In this document: positions 34,212 to 46,583 of the stretch, in pieces
Layout: the number at the start of each line of letters is the position of its first letter
How positions within the stretch are numbered: the stretch's first letter is position 1
From: Bidens hawaiensis
Lineage: Eukaryota; Streptophyta; Magnoliopsida; Asterales; Asteraceae
Direction of reading: 5' to 3'
DNA: 64,000 bases
Assembly (NCBI GenBank): GCA_021521415.1
Contig: JAIQDT010000027.1
Location: 1,511,001 to 1,575,000 of the forward strand
Translations under genes and position numbers: made by a program
Notes under the pieces: model-generated
What the model was told of the DNA's origin: nothing
The model's database searches: none
What the model saw: the letters and a program-made list of their open reading frames with translations, nothing else

Positions 34212-37146
34212 CTACATAGCCAAATCATAGTCTTCATTACTCTCGATCAATATCTTATTCTTGTGAAGCACGTGGTTGTCGGTCTTAGTTAAATTAACCA
34301 ACCACATCGGATCGATGATCTTGATTAGCTCAGTCTTTAACCCTTTACCCAGGACAATGACGGCCTCGCCAGTTCGATTGTCGTAGTACCAACGGTTGAA
34401 GTATAGATACATATGTTGGTTCATCGTCTTCACCGGCACACGCTTCATCGTCTTCGGCGGCTTTACTTTAAGTACCAGCCTTTTCCGTCCTGTTTTTGGA
34501 TCGATCTCATCAATAAGCTTGAGGATGGGAGTTTGTGGTTTAAAATACTTAAACCCGTTGTTTACCTCAAATACCAAGTGTTGGTGAAAACGTTTTGCAT
34601 GATAGTCCTCACCACGATTAATAAATGGACGATACGCCACAGTGCGCACATCCCATCTCGGTAATGAGAGAATATCAGACATCCTTTCGTAGTACTGGAC
34701 GCCCTTCTCCCATTTAACAATACATACTTTCAGTTCAGAATCATAGAGCCAAGAAATAGTATCACCTTGCACTTTGGACATGGTCTTGAATGTAGTCTTC
34801 TGGTTGGCTTTGGCACGTGCAACAGCTTCTTCTTTCTGTTCTTGATCAACATACCTAAATGCCTCGATGATCTTACTAGCTTTCTTGGGTCTAAACCATC
34901 AAAGAATGTCATCATCGGTTGGGTTTTCAAGCGAGTCAAATCTTGTATCAACGATCTTCTTTCCTTTGGACGTCTCCTCAAGATGATCTTCTGCTTCTTT
35001 GACGGTTTCTTCATTAAATACAGGAGCACCCTGATCAACATTGGTATGTTGAAACAGATCAAGGTATTCCTCAGCAGTCACGTCCTCAACCACAACCTCC
35101 TCATTCTCATAAATAAAACCCGTACACATTTCAACATTAGGATCATTTAAGATCTCATCGTCATTAATTACCTCAACGTCCTCCTCACCCTCTAACACGG
35201 TCAATTCATCTTCATTCAGACCAAGCAAGATAGCAATCAGCTCTCGTGTCAGCGACTTCTCAGCGAACTGCCCCAAGGCAATCTCATCAGCATTAACCAT
35301 GATTCTGATCACCCCCTCACCATCAATAAAAATAACCGTATTGGCCAAGATCATCTCAATTGGTTTGGCTGCAGAATAATCATGATAAATGATAACATGT
35401 TTTCCTGAATCATCAACATAACTCGTACCTGCAGCAGAGGCTGGGTCTTGAGTTTGTTTACTCTCACCACCTGCACCAGACTCATCCGGATCCTCATCAT
35501 CATTCATGAGTTTTTTCAGCGCGTCATGTTTGCATGTAAGTTGCAAAATAAGCTCCTCTTGTATTTTAATTTTCACCCCCTGAGACTCAACAATTTCACG
35601 AAGGACCTTTGTTTCTTTCTGACAAAAAGAAACATAGCTGAGCAGCTTCTTCTGGTTCTCCATCATACGTTCCTGAGTCATACGATCCGCTGACAATTGA
35701 TTTTCATACAAATGTAGGAGGCTCAATACCATGCTCATTTGCTGATCATGAGGTGATGCGGTAAAAGAAGAGGGAAACTGGCTGAACTGGACCCATCGGT
35801 CAATTGAGGCTTAGAAATTAAATATCTGGTGGAGGCATCATCGTTGGTGTAGGAGGAATCACCGAAGTAGCGGTCGTCGGCCTTGGTATAGTAGATAACA
35901 CAGAGTGAGGAATCATACCAAGCTATGGATCCGACGTAAGCGTAGTCGTCAATGTAAACTCCGTGTGCTAGTAGTAAGCGGCACCGCCGGGCGTTGAGGT
36001 GAGGACAACCTTGGAGGTTGAACTCCAAAAGAGATGCCAGCCCCAGCCGACACTCGACGCTTAAAAGAGCCTTCAGAGGCTAGCTCTTTCCCCTTCCGTT
36101 TGCGTTGAGAAGCAATTGTAGCAGCTAAATCTGCTTCAACTACAACTTGTTGTACTAAAATAGCAGCATCACCATCACCACCATTAGCACCATTACCACC
36201 ACCATTACCACCTACATCATCATCACCATAATTACCCTCGTTGCCACCTGGTCCCTCCTCACACTCGGAATCCGAATCAACATGGATCCAACGATCATTG
36301 TCAGGACATACATATTCTGGATTCACCAAATGACCAATCAAACGCTTGGTCCTAGGTGTCTCCTTACGGTAAATCTTCATTCTTCGAACAGTATCTGCCG
36401 ACATTTGATCTAATTCCAGCACATCATTTACCAACGTTTGATCGATAACCAAATTTGGAATCAAATCTTGAATAATTATCTAGAGGAAACGTGGATACAT
36501 CAGGAATTTCTTCTTCTGGACCGTTTGAAGACACTGCTCCTTAAGATGATAGAAGGTCATCTTTGAGAAGTTAAACGGCTTGTTGAGAACAAGTTCCACA
36601 AAAGCTTACTGCAACATGACACAACATTCATCAAAGCCTCCTCTACGACCTCCCAAGCAATGGATCAATACATATAGAAGATACGTGTACGTAGGACACA
36701 ACCCATTCTTGTTGTACATATAATCACCCAGATCACATCCGTAGAATACACGACGAAACAAGCCCTTGATCCTTGTTAAATTCACAAGGATTATCGATGT
36801 TATCTCGAAATTGAAGGACACGTCGGATCACGTCAATATCAACTGTGATAGGCGTTTGGTTGATTGTTGCTGTAATGTGATTCTCAACTTCACTGTATCT
36901 CGCCGTATTCCAAAATTGACGAATGATACTTAGACGGACTTTAGGATTAGCTGTGATAGAGTAGTGAATGCGAGAACGTGGAAGAAACTCCAATAATCCT
37001 CCAAAGAGATTTTCATCTGCAGAGTTTGTACCAACAAAGGCATAAACATTATGCCGAGTATCATAAGGAAGTATAGGCACATTCTGCTGTTGTTGCTGTT
37101 GTTGTTGATCAGCAACTGGTGGATCTTGTTCCATGTTCTCAGCCAT
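34212..37146 (-). pseudogene. SIRE-A third ORF (3' extra ORF, function unknown)
   Basis: It starts MAENMEQDPPVADQ followed by nine Gln (37083-37108 is a CAA/CAG run). A conserved-looking domain follows with RLSIIRQFWNTARYSE and ITATINQTPITVDIDVIRRVLQF, then a frameshift near 36780, GLCPTYTYLLYVLIHCLGGRRGGFDE, a basic IYRKETPRTKRL, a Gly/Asn-rich acidic run (36160-36250), a KRKGKEL nuclear-signal-like stretch, a coiled coil (35500-35738) and an acidic block. The last 189 codons (34212-34781) carry many Trp/Tyr (WDVRTVAYRPFINRGEDYHAKRF). I see no signal peptide or clear membrane span, so the name 'env-like' sometimes used for such ORFs is not supported here. Confidence 0.75.
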
Positions 37147-40100
37147 AAGTCTGAAATAAATACATCGAGAATCAGTAAAATTTAATAATTATAAAAGTAA
37201 AAATTAAAAAACAATCATTAAGAAAATCAAATTTAATATGATTTAAAATTTAACAATTTAAAATTAAATATGTCATTCGTTAAAGAATTAGCCTGATTCG
37301 TTATAAAGTGTATAACGAATCAGCTAATTCGCTATCAAGTAAATTATAACGAATTAGAAATAGCGAATTACTATTGAAAGTTGACGAAATAAGAACTAGT
37401 TCAGTATAATTTAACAACTAATTCGTTATTATTTAACGAATATACATCTGATTCGTTAATAACATGAGTCGCTATTCTAGTTCGTGTGTCTTACTTAATG
37501 AATTGGACACGAATGAGTTCCAATTCGCTAAGTATAACGAATGGCCATCACAGCTTATTCTTTGACTTTTGTGGTCAAGGTCAAAATTCATCAAGAACAT
37601 CAGAAGTCAAGCGATCAAATTTGAAATTGATTACCCATAATTATCGAAGGATGTCCGAACAAATGACCATAAAGGTCTCGGAAACTCTTTGCTATTCTAA
37701 TGGTAACGATTTGAGGGTTCAAGACATGGAATACAGTGAGTTAAGTTAGGGTTTAAACAAAGTATAAAAACCCAATAAAACCATACACAATCAACCCATC
37801 AATCAGTAATCAAAACATGATTAAATAACACCATTGATCTCGGAAATACATTCTGATGATTATAGTAACAGATTCATGGTCCATTACAACCTATACATTA
37901 AAGTTCAAAGATAACTCAAACACCCGATAACAAAACCTCATAATTAACACATCAGATCGTCATTATTGTTGACGAAAATTATGAAGATATGATCAGGTAT
38001 ACCTTAGACACTCAAATATATGATCAGAAATAGATTTAGTGAAGATCGAAGTTTCTGAGAATAAATGGCCAGAGTACCTTTGCAAGTAAGAAAGAAGAAG
38101 GTGAATAGTGTGACGAACCACCTTCACATTTCCCTATATAGTCTGACATAACACTCTTTCCAAGGTAACGAATCAGACGATTCATTTGAATTTTGAATCA
38201 ACGAATCACCTAATTCGTTAAATTCATTAAATACGTGTCATAATGAAGTATGTTTAATTTGTGGTTAGTTCGCTAAATATGCATAACGAATTGGATATGC
38301 TTCGTTACAGAGTGCGGAAGCGAATTAGGAGAACGAACTAGGATGTAGTTCGTTAAAACAACCTAATTCGTTATTCATAATTAACGAATTATACCATTAT
38401 TTAATTTTAATTTTAAATAAATAAAAAAATAAATAAATGAATTAATATAATTAATTAATAAATAAAAGAATTCATTAAATAACTCATTTAACTTAAAGAA
38501 ATTACCGAGAACCCATACCTCGATAATAGAATACCTTAACATGTACTACTTGTTAAAAACACTTAACTTAAAATAAATTAAAATTATCATAAATATTAAC
38601 AGAGTAGGAGCTATTCCCGTTACAACGATTAAGATAAATAATTAAATATTTAAATAATATGTAAAAATAAAAACAAAATATATTTGATGTTTTGAAATTT
38701 CTGACATAAGAACTAAATATTTACCAGAAAAAATATCCAAAAAATAAAACAAGAAAATCTTTTTGTGTTTTTGTATGATTTTTCAAAAGCAGTACATATT
38801 TTTGGATTTTTGTCGAGTTTGAGCATAGAATCATATTGACCAAATTGCCCTTCCATCACAGCTTTATATTTCAGCGATATTGTGACTGATGTTGAGTCGG
38901 TCATTGGTATTGTTGTCCACTTAAATCTAATAACAAACGTTGAAGTGTTTTTGGGATATGATTAATGGTTCAATTTAAAATACATAATATCAGAAACTAT
39001 CAGCCTCTAATCTCGATTCAAGCTTAATTTGATTTTTGCCATATCAGCCGAACTTGACTTAAACCATTATATTGTTGATCAAAATTTGAATTTTATAAAG
39101 ATTACTTAGCAATGCATTGATTTTCTTTTACTATGAGTGAATATGCACGAGTCCATCTGTCGGCTTACATACATTGTATCCCCTGGGGTCCGTTTCTTAA
39201 TGGTATTAAGACACGCGCAAGGGAGGAACAATGTATGACTAACAACGGATTTTGATCAAGTCATTAATTTAGATTTGTACGAATTACAGTAGTGATCAAG
39301 TTTAATGACTTTGGGTTTGCTCTAAAAGCGAATAAAATATCCATGCATATGAATACCCAGATGATTAAGCCGCATAAAGATTCATAGTGTCCAGAACCTC
39401 AAAGCTTGTTTTTTGCTTTATTTATTTTTGGTGATCAAACAATTATAAGGCTTGAGTATGACAGGTTATTACATTTTCTGCCATCCTTACCGAGACTTTT
39501 GCTAGAGACTAACACCTCTTTCAATTTGGCGTTTCTTTAAGTTTATATCACATATTTTACTCTACTTGTTTGTTTTATGATCAACCAATGCACCAATGCA
39601 ATTAAGCACAAAGTCTTTTAAGCTTATTTCTTGCTGGATTTGGGATCAAGATAATCAATGTACTATCATTTTCTCTTTTGGCTTCTAAAACTCAAAATTT
39701 TGAGGAGCATAAAACAAAAATAAAGATAAATTTAATCGCCCCAGATAACTTAAGTCTATAAATAAATGGCTGTTGTATCAATTCAACAAGTGCATAATAG
39801 GACTAAGACATGCAAGCATGCTTTACAAACTTAAATAACTGACATAATTTGCAGCGAGAAAATAATCTAAAACGCACAACGAATGCCCAACTACCTTCCA
39901 TTATCAGGTGAATGGCTAACCCGAACATTTACAAGTAAATATCAGGACCAAACATATACAAATATATTTCCTTCAAATGTAGATAATTGACATAATTTTC
40001 AGCGAACTTATGCAAAATCTTTTTGTTTTTCACTATACATTCATTAAAAACACAATCTTTTTGTTTTTTTCAATTTTCTTATAAAGAAAATAAACTTCAC

Positions 40101-40402
40101 AATCTTTTTGAAATTTTTCAGATTGTTCTGTACAAACTGAAAAAACACAATCTTTTTGACTTTTCAAATTTTAAAATGTTTTTAGATTTTCAAAATATTT
40201 TAAGAAAAACAGTAAAGAAAAGAAATCCCAATATTATTTATTTTTCAGAATTTTCTAATGTTTTTGGATTTTAAAATTTTTTAATGTTTTTGTGTTTTAT
40301 CTATAGAAACTAAAAGCACATTATTATTGTATTTTCTAATTTATCACCCCCTAAAACCTAAAACCAAAATAAATTTTAAAATAACATTAAACAGAAAGAT
40401 AG
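37147..40402 (-). other. SIRE-A spacer between pol and third ORF
   Basis: The 3.2 kb have no coding signal. 37265-37560 and 38165-38400 are rich in TTCGTTA/TAACGAA motifs, including a perfect 13-bp hairpin at 37293-37323. 38400-38470 is almost pure A/T. At 40010-40160 CAATCTTTTTG recurs four times. The rest (38500-39900) shows no repeat or ORF that I can support. Confidence 0.7.
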
Positions 40403-41900
40403 TCATCCCTGTTTCAGGATATCAGCGAGGGTCTTCAAACCATTTAATACAAGCAAAAATTTAAAACGCGTTTCATCAAAGGCTTTATTAAATAGATCGG
40501 TTTTCTGAAAGTCAGTATGTACTTTCTCAAGGTCGATTAATTTCTTCTCAAAGCAATCACGTATAAAATGATATCGAATTTCGATATGTTTTGTTTTTGA
40601 ATGTTTTATGGGATTCTTTGTGATTGAAATTACAGCAGAATTATCAATCAAAATAGGAGTAGTAAGAAACTTAAAATCATAGTCGCGAAGATGTTGTTGT
40701 ATCCACAGAACCTGGGAACAGCAACTCGAGGCTGCAACATACTCAGCTTCGGCGGTTGAAGTGGAGACCGTTGTCGGCTTCTTACACTGCCAGGAAACAA
40801 GCCGGTTTCCTAAAAATTGACATCCTGCCGTCGTTGATTTGAAGTTGATATTGCAACCTCCGTAGTCCGAGTCTGAGAAGGCAGTAATCTCAAAGTTATC
40901 ACCCTTGGGGTACCACAACCCGATGTCTGGATTTCCCCTCATATACTGAAGTATTCGCTTAACCGCAGCTAGGTGAGTCACTCGGGGACTTGCTTGAAAC
41001 CTAGCACAAAGACAAACAGCAAACATAATGTCGGGGTGAGAAGCCGTTAGATACATTAAAGAACCGATTATGGCACGATAGAGGGTACGATCAACGGTAT
41101 CCTCCAATTCATCCGGTGATAAATTGTGACCCACGAGGAGAGGAGTAAAAGGGATTTTTCAGGCAGATATCTTGAATCGGCTCAAGACATCGTTCACGTA
41201 CTTGGTCAGGTGAATAAAGATTCCATTTGCAGACTAGTGAACTTGCAACCATAGAAAGAAATTCATCTCCCCCATCGAGCTCATCTCGAACTTCGTTTGA
41301 ATGGACTTCTCGAACTCCTTACATAATGTGTCGTTTGTAGACCCAAAGATAATGCCATTTACATAAATCTGAACTATGAGAAGATCATCATCAACAGTCT
41401 TATGAAATAAAGTGCAGTCGACAGTCCCTCGTTTGAATCCATTATCGGCGAGCGTGCCATACCAAGCTCTCGGGGCTTGATTTAGACCATACAGGGCCTT
41501 GTTTAATCGGTAAACTCGATCCGGATAATCAGGATCTTCAAAACCAGGAGGTTGTAGGACAAACACTTCCTCATGTAATTCACCATTGAGAAAAGCACTT
41601 TTAACATCCATTTGATAGACCTTGATATTCTTATAAGAAGCATACGCTAGAAAGATTCAAATCGACTCTAATCTTGCAACTGGTGCATACACTTCCGTAT
41701 AATCAATACCCTCTTGCTGATGAAAACCTTGCACAACTAAACGTGCCTTGTTTCTTATGATCACCCCACGATCGTCTTTATTACACTTAAATACCCACTT
41801 AGTCGGAATAGCTTTCTTGACTCTAGCAGGTTTGTCAATAAATCCCAAACACCCAAACGTGCAAATTGTTGTAATTCTTCTTGCATAGCTTCTACCCAAG
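40403..41900 (-). pseudogene. SIRE-A reverse transcriptase and RNase H
   Basis: RT reads [53 protein letters not shown] and [11 protein letters not shown]. The polymerase box is YVNG (41354-41365) instead of YVDD, so both catalytic Asp are lost. RNase H (40403-41134) is long and clean: SLMYLTASHPDIMF, GCNINFKSTTAGCQFLGNRLVSWQCKK, STAEAEYVAAS, LIDNSAVISITKNP and HSKTKHIEIRYHFIRDC. A stop and a shift at 41135-41233 and one near 41640 break the chain. Confidence 0.9.
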
Positions 41901-42652
41901 AAGGATCTTCAAGTGCCTTACGAGCTGTTGTCCGTTCTATTTGAGATAGAAAGCAAGTGAATTTTGTAAGATTTACAATTCCCGATGAATGTAAATCAGC
42001 ATATGCACACAATACGTTATTCTCACTTGGCGAAACAACTTGATGACGTGTTTGTACGCCCACACCAAGTTCTCCAATGATGTTTTCTTGTGAATGATAA
42101 CCATGAATCCATAGAGTAGAATTCTCAGGAACAACAACATTATCAAATAAGTTAGTGTAATGTTCACCAAGTTCAGGAGATGAAACATTATCACTGTCAA
42201 GTTCAAAAACTTGATCATCAGCTTGATTGTCATCAAAAGAAGTAGATACATTATCAACCTGATTATCATCACATGGGTCTTCAGTTGGAGCAAGAGTTCT
42301 AGCTTCAATATCATTAGAACTTGAAAATCTTGGAAAGGCCAAATGGTCTTCAAAATATGCTCGAACCAGATCTTCATCGATATGTTCAGTTAAAGGAGTA
42401 AATGAATTAAATAAGCCATCATAGTCAAACATCCAGTCGGGACCTTTCCCTTGAGGAGGAGTGATGTACTTTTTGACAGTCCACATGATACAATTCCACA
42501 ACACAACCAGAAGTGAAATTAAATACTCGTTTCTTTGGAGACGTATATCCCAAGAAATAACCTTCGATAGCTTTTTCATCAAATTTACCTGTATCCTTCT
42601 TCAACATTGTACAAGGACACCCAAAAGGTTCCAGGTACTTTAAGTTAGGCTT
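41761..42652 (-). pseudogene. SIRE-A integrase C-terminus and linker
   Basis: FEPFGCPC-like text (KYLEPFGCPCTMLKKD), FDEKAIEGYFLGYTS and FNFTSGCVVELYHV define the integrase C-terminal block. After a shift near 42470 the acidic linker runs to about 41900 (GPDWMFDYDGLFNSF, DDNQADDQVFELDSD). The + strand SIRE fragment at 52840-53560 shows the same order. Confidence 0.8.
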
Positions 42653-43279
42653 TCAATTGTTTAAAATCTCGTAACTTGTCTTCTTGAGTCGTTTAACAGT
42701 TAAAACCCGATTATGCGTATAGAAAGCTGTATTCACCGCCTCATTCCAGAATTGGACGGGAAGCTTAGAATTAGCAAGCATAGTTCTTGCAGCTTCAATC
42801 AAGGTTCTATTCTTTCGTTCAGCAGCACCGTTATGTTGTAGTACATAGGGTGCACTGTATTCTCGATGAATTCCTTTTTTAGTGCAAAAGAAATCCAATA
42901 CATCGTTTTTGAATTCAGTACCATTATCACTTCGAATTCTCCTCATCTTGTATTTGTATAGTGATTCGCTCTTAGTGATAAGGTTTTGTACCAAAATGGG
43001 CATTTGATCTTTCGAACTCATAAATAACACCCATGAGTATCTTGAATAATCATCCGTGACAACAAGACAATACCAATCCCCAGAAATACTCGCACGATTC
43101 ACAGGACCAAACAAATCCATATGAAGTCGTTCAAGAGGAGTATCAATGGAATTCAATAACTTAGAAGGATGAGACTTTTTCTTCTGCTTGCCCTTCTTGC
43201 ATGCAATGCAATGATCAGATAACTTAAAGTTCTTCAACGAGACACCCTCAACTAAGTCATTCGCCATTAAATAATTCAT
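42653..43279 (-). pseudogene. SIRE-A integrase, head and catalytic core
   Basis: CIACKKGKQKKKSHPSKL carries the Cys pair of the HHCC head. The core shows VVTDDYSRYSWVLF, IRSDNGTEFKN and GAAERKNRTLIEAARTML (D-D-E present). The reading frame is continuous over 208 codons and is separated from the protease frame by a single stop at 43277-43279 (TAA in HVR-stop-MNYL), so only one lesion divides PR from INT. Confidence 0.9.
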
Positions 43280-43739
43280 TTATCGAACATGAATGTGACC
43301 CATTCTATGATGCCATAGAATAGAGTCCTTCCCGGTTGCTTTGGAGACAAAACATGTTTCGATAGACGTTGATACTTTAGAACTCATATTTAAAACATAA
43401 ATATCATTTGATCGTGGTGATCGCATGATAACCATGTCCTCGGGAATCACGTATCCCGGTTTCAAGATAAGACACTCTTTATCAGTAAATACCGTGATGT
43501 ACTTCTTATCGCAGATTTGCGACACACTCAATAAATTATGGTCCACCTTGTCACAGTAATTGACTTTTTCAAAAGTAATATGACCATTTGAAATTTCACC
43601 TTCTTGTGTGATCATGCCCCCAGAATTCCCAGCAAACACTACATAACCCCCTTGAATATTTCTCACATTTGTTAAGAGGTTGAGATTTCTAGTGATATGA
43701 CGAGAACATCCACTATCCATTATCCAGTTCTCACCAGAA
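43280..43739 (-). CDS. SIRE-A aspartic protease and pre-integrase
   Basis: WIMDSGCSRHIT supplies the D-S-G active site. VDHNLLSVSQICDK and ILWHHRMGHIHVR follow, the latter holding the two His of the integrase zinc head. The frame is open for 146 codons and seems intact as a domain, but it is part of a disrupted polyprotein. Maturation of gag-pol would be its role in an active element. Confidence 0.85.
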
Positions 43740-46575
43740 ATGGTCTTGGATATACCCTACACACAAAAGAAAATGATTGGTTCAAAAAGGCAGCCCAGGC
43801 CTCAGTCTTGGGCACCTTTTGGTTTTCTTGAGAAATTTTAAACTTAGCCGAATTCAACTGTTGTTCAACAACTTGAGAATAAGTTACCGGCTTCTTAGAC
43901 TTTCGTCTTAGATAAGCAGCTTGAACAATGTTTGAATTTGTGTTCTTACATATGGGCTCAGTTAGAACGAATTTTGGTTTCACTTGACCATGTGTTTCAT
44001 TAACATGAAGTACCTTACGAGTATTCACGTGTGAAAACATGATATGTGTATCATCCTCATAGGACACAGGTCGCTTCAAGATCTCTTTTATCACAGGAAT
44101 CGGTTTTGAATGGTCCTTGACAAAAGGATGGAGATTTTGAGTTTTCTGTTGACCATAGTTTCTCACCACATGACCTTGTTGACCACACAAAAAGCAACTT
44201 CGCATGTCAACATGACTATGTTGAGGTTTGGCAGAAACATTTGCAATAGAAGGTTGATAACTTACATTTTTCAGAGAAACATTTGGCCAAATCATCAGAA
44301 GTGACATACTTCTTTTTCATATAAAAGTCAAGGTTAGAGCAATTGGAAAAACTTTTCATTGTATATGTTCCAATTGATTTGACAAACTGAACCTTTTTAG
44401 CAAGTTTTAGCAATTGTTTTGCTTTAATTACCGGGTCTGATGAGTTTGATGTTTTGGCACAAACATATTGACGTTCCAACTCTTTCAACTTGTCAGTTTC
44501 ATTGTAAAAGACGCTCTCAATTAGTTTCGGTTTAATGATACTAATCGGGATATTTTTTTCAGTGAACATCGTGTCCATACACTTCAACTTAAAAACTCTA
44601 GCAGATGATGGCTTAGAACTAGGACGATTAATGAAACACGTCAAGTCCTTATCCAAAATTTTCGGTTTTTCTGACTTCTTTGCCCTCACAGGTTTGACTT
44701 TCACCTGATCTTCCTTTTTCACATGAGACTTGTGTGAACCATGCACATCTTCCTCAAATTCATGAGGCTCACAAAGAATATGATTAGAACTTGGGATGTT
44801 CTTGTTCTTGTGTATAACCTCGGGTTCAAACACATCCTCAATAATTACTTTGTCAACATTTTCAACAAAGACTTTGTTGCTTTCAGCATGAGGTTTTTGA
44901 GTCGAAGATTGGGTTTTAACAGTTTCAGATTTAAAAGGTTTAGATTTTTCTAGAATCACAGGTTCTTTTTCAATCAAATCCTCTTCTTTTCTAGCAAACG
45001 GATTTGGTTTATAATCATTCTGAAAAGGAGGTGGAATTTCAACAAAACCTATACCTTTCTTTGAGTCTTTTCGCTTACCAGATACTTCAATTATTTCATT
45101 AAGCAAAAATGATGAATTTCTAAATTTTTCCAATTTGTTCTTCAACTCGAGAACCTTATTCTCAAGTTCAGTTATGTTTGATCTATGTTACAAAATTTCT
45201 TGAAACTTTTGATCATTGATTGTCATTTTAACAGATAAGTCAGCCTTAAGATTATGGTTACTTGTCGACAATGCTTCAATCTTCTCACGAGATCTCATTT
45301 GAGATTCAAGAGATTGTTGATAAGTATCCTTTAGTGAAGCAATCTCTTTCACTAAATTATCATTATGATTCTTCAAAGACTCTAACTTAGGTTTGTTTGT
45401 CTCACATTCAACACAAGTTACTTGAACAGATGAAGTAGCAGAGATAGAATGACTAACCTCATTGATTTTAGCCATGCAAGCAAAAACAGTTGTAGGCTTA
45501 TCACAAGAGTCATCAGATTCAGAATCATTGTCAGAAGACAGCTCACTTCCACTTGCATCTTGAAAGTATTTAGTTAGCCCAAACATAGCCAAATTAGCCA
45601 AATTAGCTTGATTAGTCAGCTAACATTGCTTGTGACCCAGAAGTAGACGGTTTCTTCTCAGCATCATTACCTCGTGGTGTAGAAGAATTTTGATTTTAAC
45701 CACGAGGATCAGTATACTCCTTTTTCGGCTTGTCACATTCTTTTACAAAATGCCCGAACTCTTGACAGTTGTAACATTTCACTTTTAACTTGTTAAATCC
45801 CAATTTCTTGTTCAAGGTAGGAAGATCTTTGCCAGTCCTTTGCATGAATCTCTTAACCTTACGAACAATCATAGCCATGTTCCACTTCAGGTCCATGATC
45901 TCTAAATCGTCTAGATTATAATCTTCATCAGTCAGATCACTTATGGCTATCTTACTACTCACCAAATTTTCATATAAGACATGAAGGCTGGTAGAAAAGA
46001 AAAATTTTGTTCAGCTTCCTTCATGTTTACACTAGGTGGTGGAGCAAATAGATTTGTAGTAGATGAATTTCCAGACCCAACAGAAACACTAGGTGATCCA
46101 GAATTACCAGTAGTGTAAAAACATGCTTTTGGATCATTATAGATGATAGTTTCATTTTCACTTGCATGATGTGTAAGAAATGCAGTGATTGGAGAAATAG
46201 TCGAACTTAGAGGCATACTACCACCATAGAAAGCAGGATCTTGACTTTCCTTAGAGGACTTCTGACACTTAAGATCATATTCTCTTGCTTCAATCTTTTG
46301 CAAGAATTCAGTTGCAGTCAAGTCTTCATTCGTAAAATAGTTATTTTTTTCAGAACCATTAAGAACGTGGAATAAGAACTTGGTAGTGCACTCTTGATAG
46401 TGTCAATCTTGTCAACCTCAGACGTTTCCAATCTCATCTTATCCATCTCAACAATCAAGTGATTAAACCTATTCGTCATTTCCTCAACTGTTTCACCCTT
46501 TAGTATATTAAAGTTTCTGAATTGAAACTTAAGCATTACCTTCTTACTCTCAGCTGTATTCCCCATACTTCTCAT
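43740..46575 (-). pseudogene. SIRE-A gag, middle and C-terminal parts
   Basis: Going down the minus strand: KSALPSSYSTFL and the capsid end (46318-46575), a shift, FLQKIEAREYDLKC (45959-46321), DDLEIMDLKWNMAMI with an intact knuckle CYNCQEFGHFVKEC (45696-45965), an acidic SSDNDSESDDS stretch with coiled coil (45188-45601), a Lys/Glu-rich region (44216-45145) and a second knuckle CFLCGQQGHVVRNYG (about 44140-44200) with Tyr in place of the last Cys. Five frames are needed. The long C-terminal gag extension with a second knuckle is shared with the + strand relative at 21615-23100. Confidence 0.85.
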
Positions 46576-46583
46576 ACAAATAT

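Noticed and set aside
34767..35150. 127-codon plus-strand ORF over the SIRE-A third ORF
   Set aside because: It is antisense to the coiled-coil/acidic reading frame and has no domain of its own.
34212..37146. Host gene interrupted by a transposon
   Set aside because: It lies between the SIRE-A pol and its 3' LTR in the same orientation, where SIRE-type elements carry an extra ORF.
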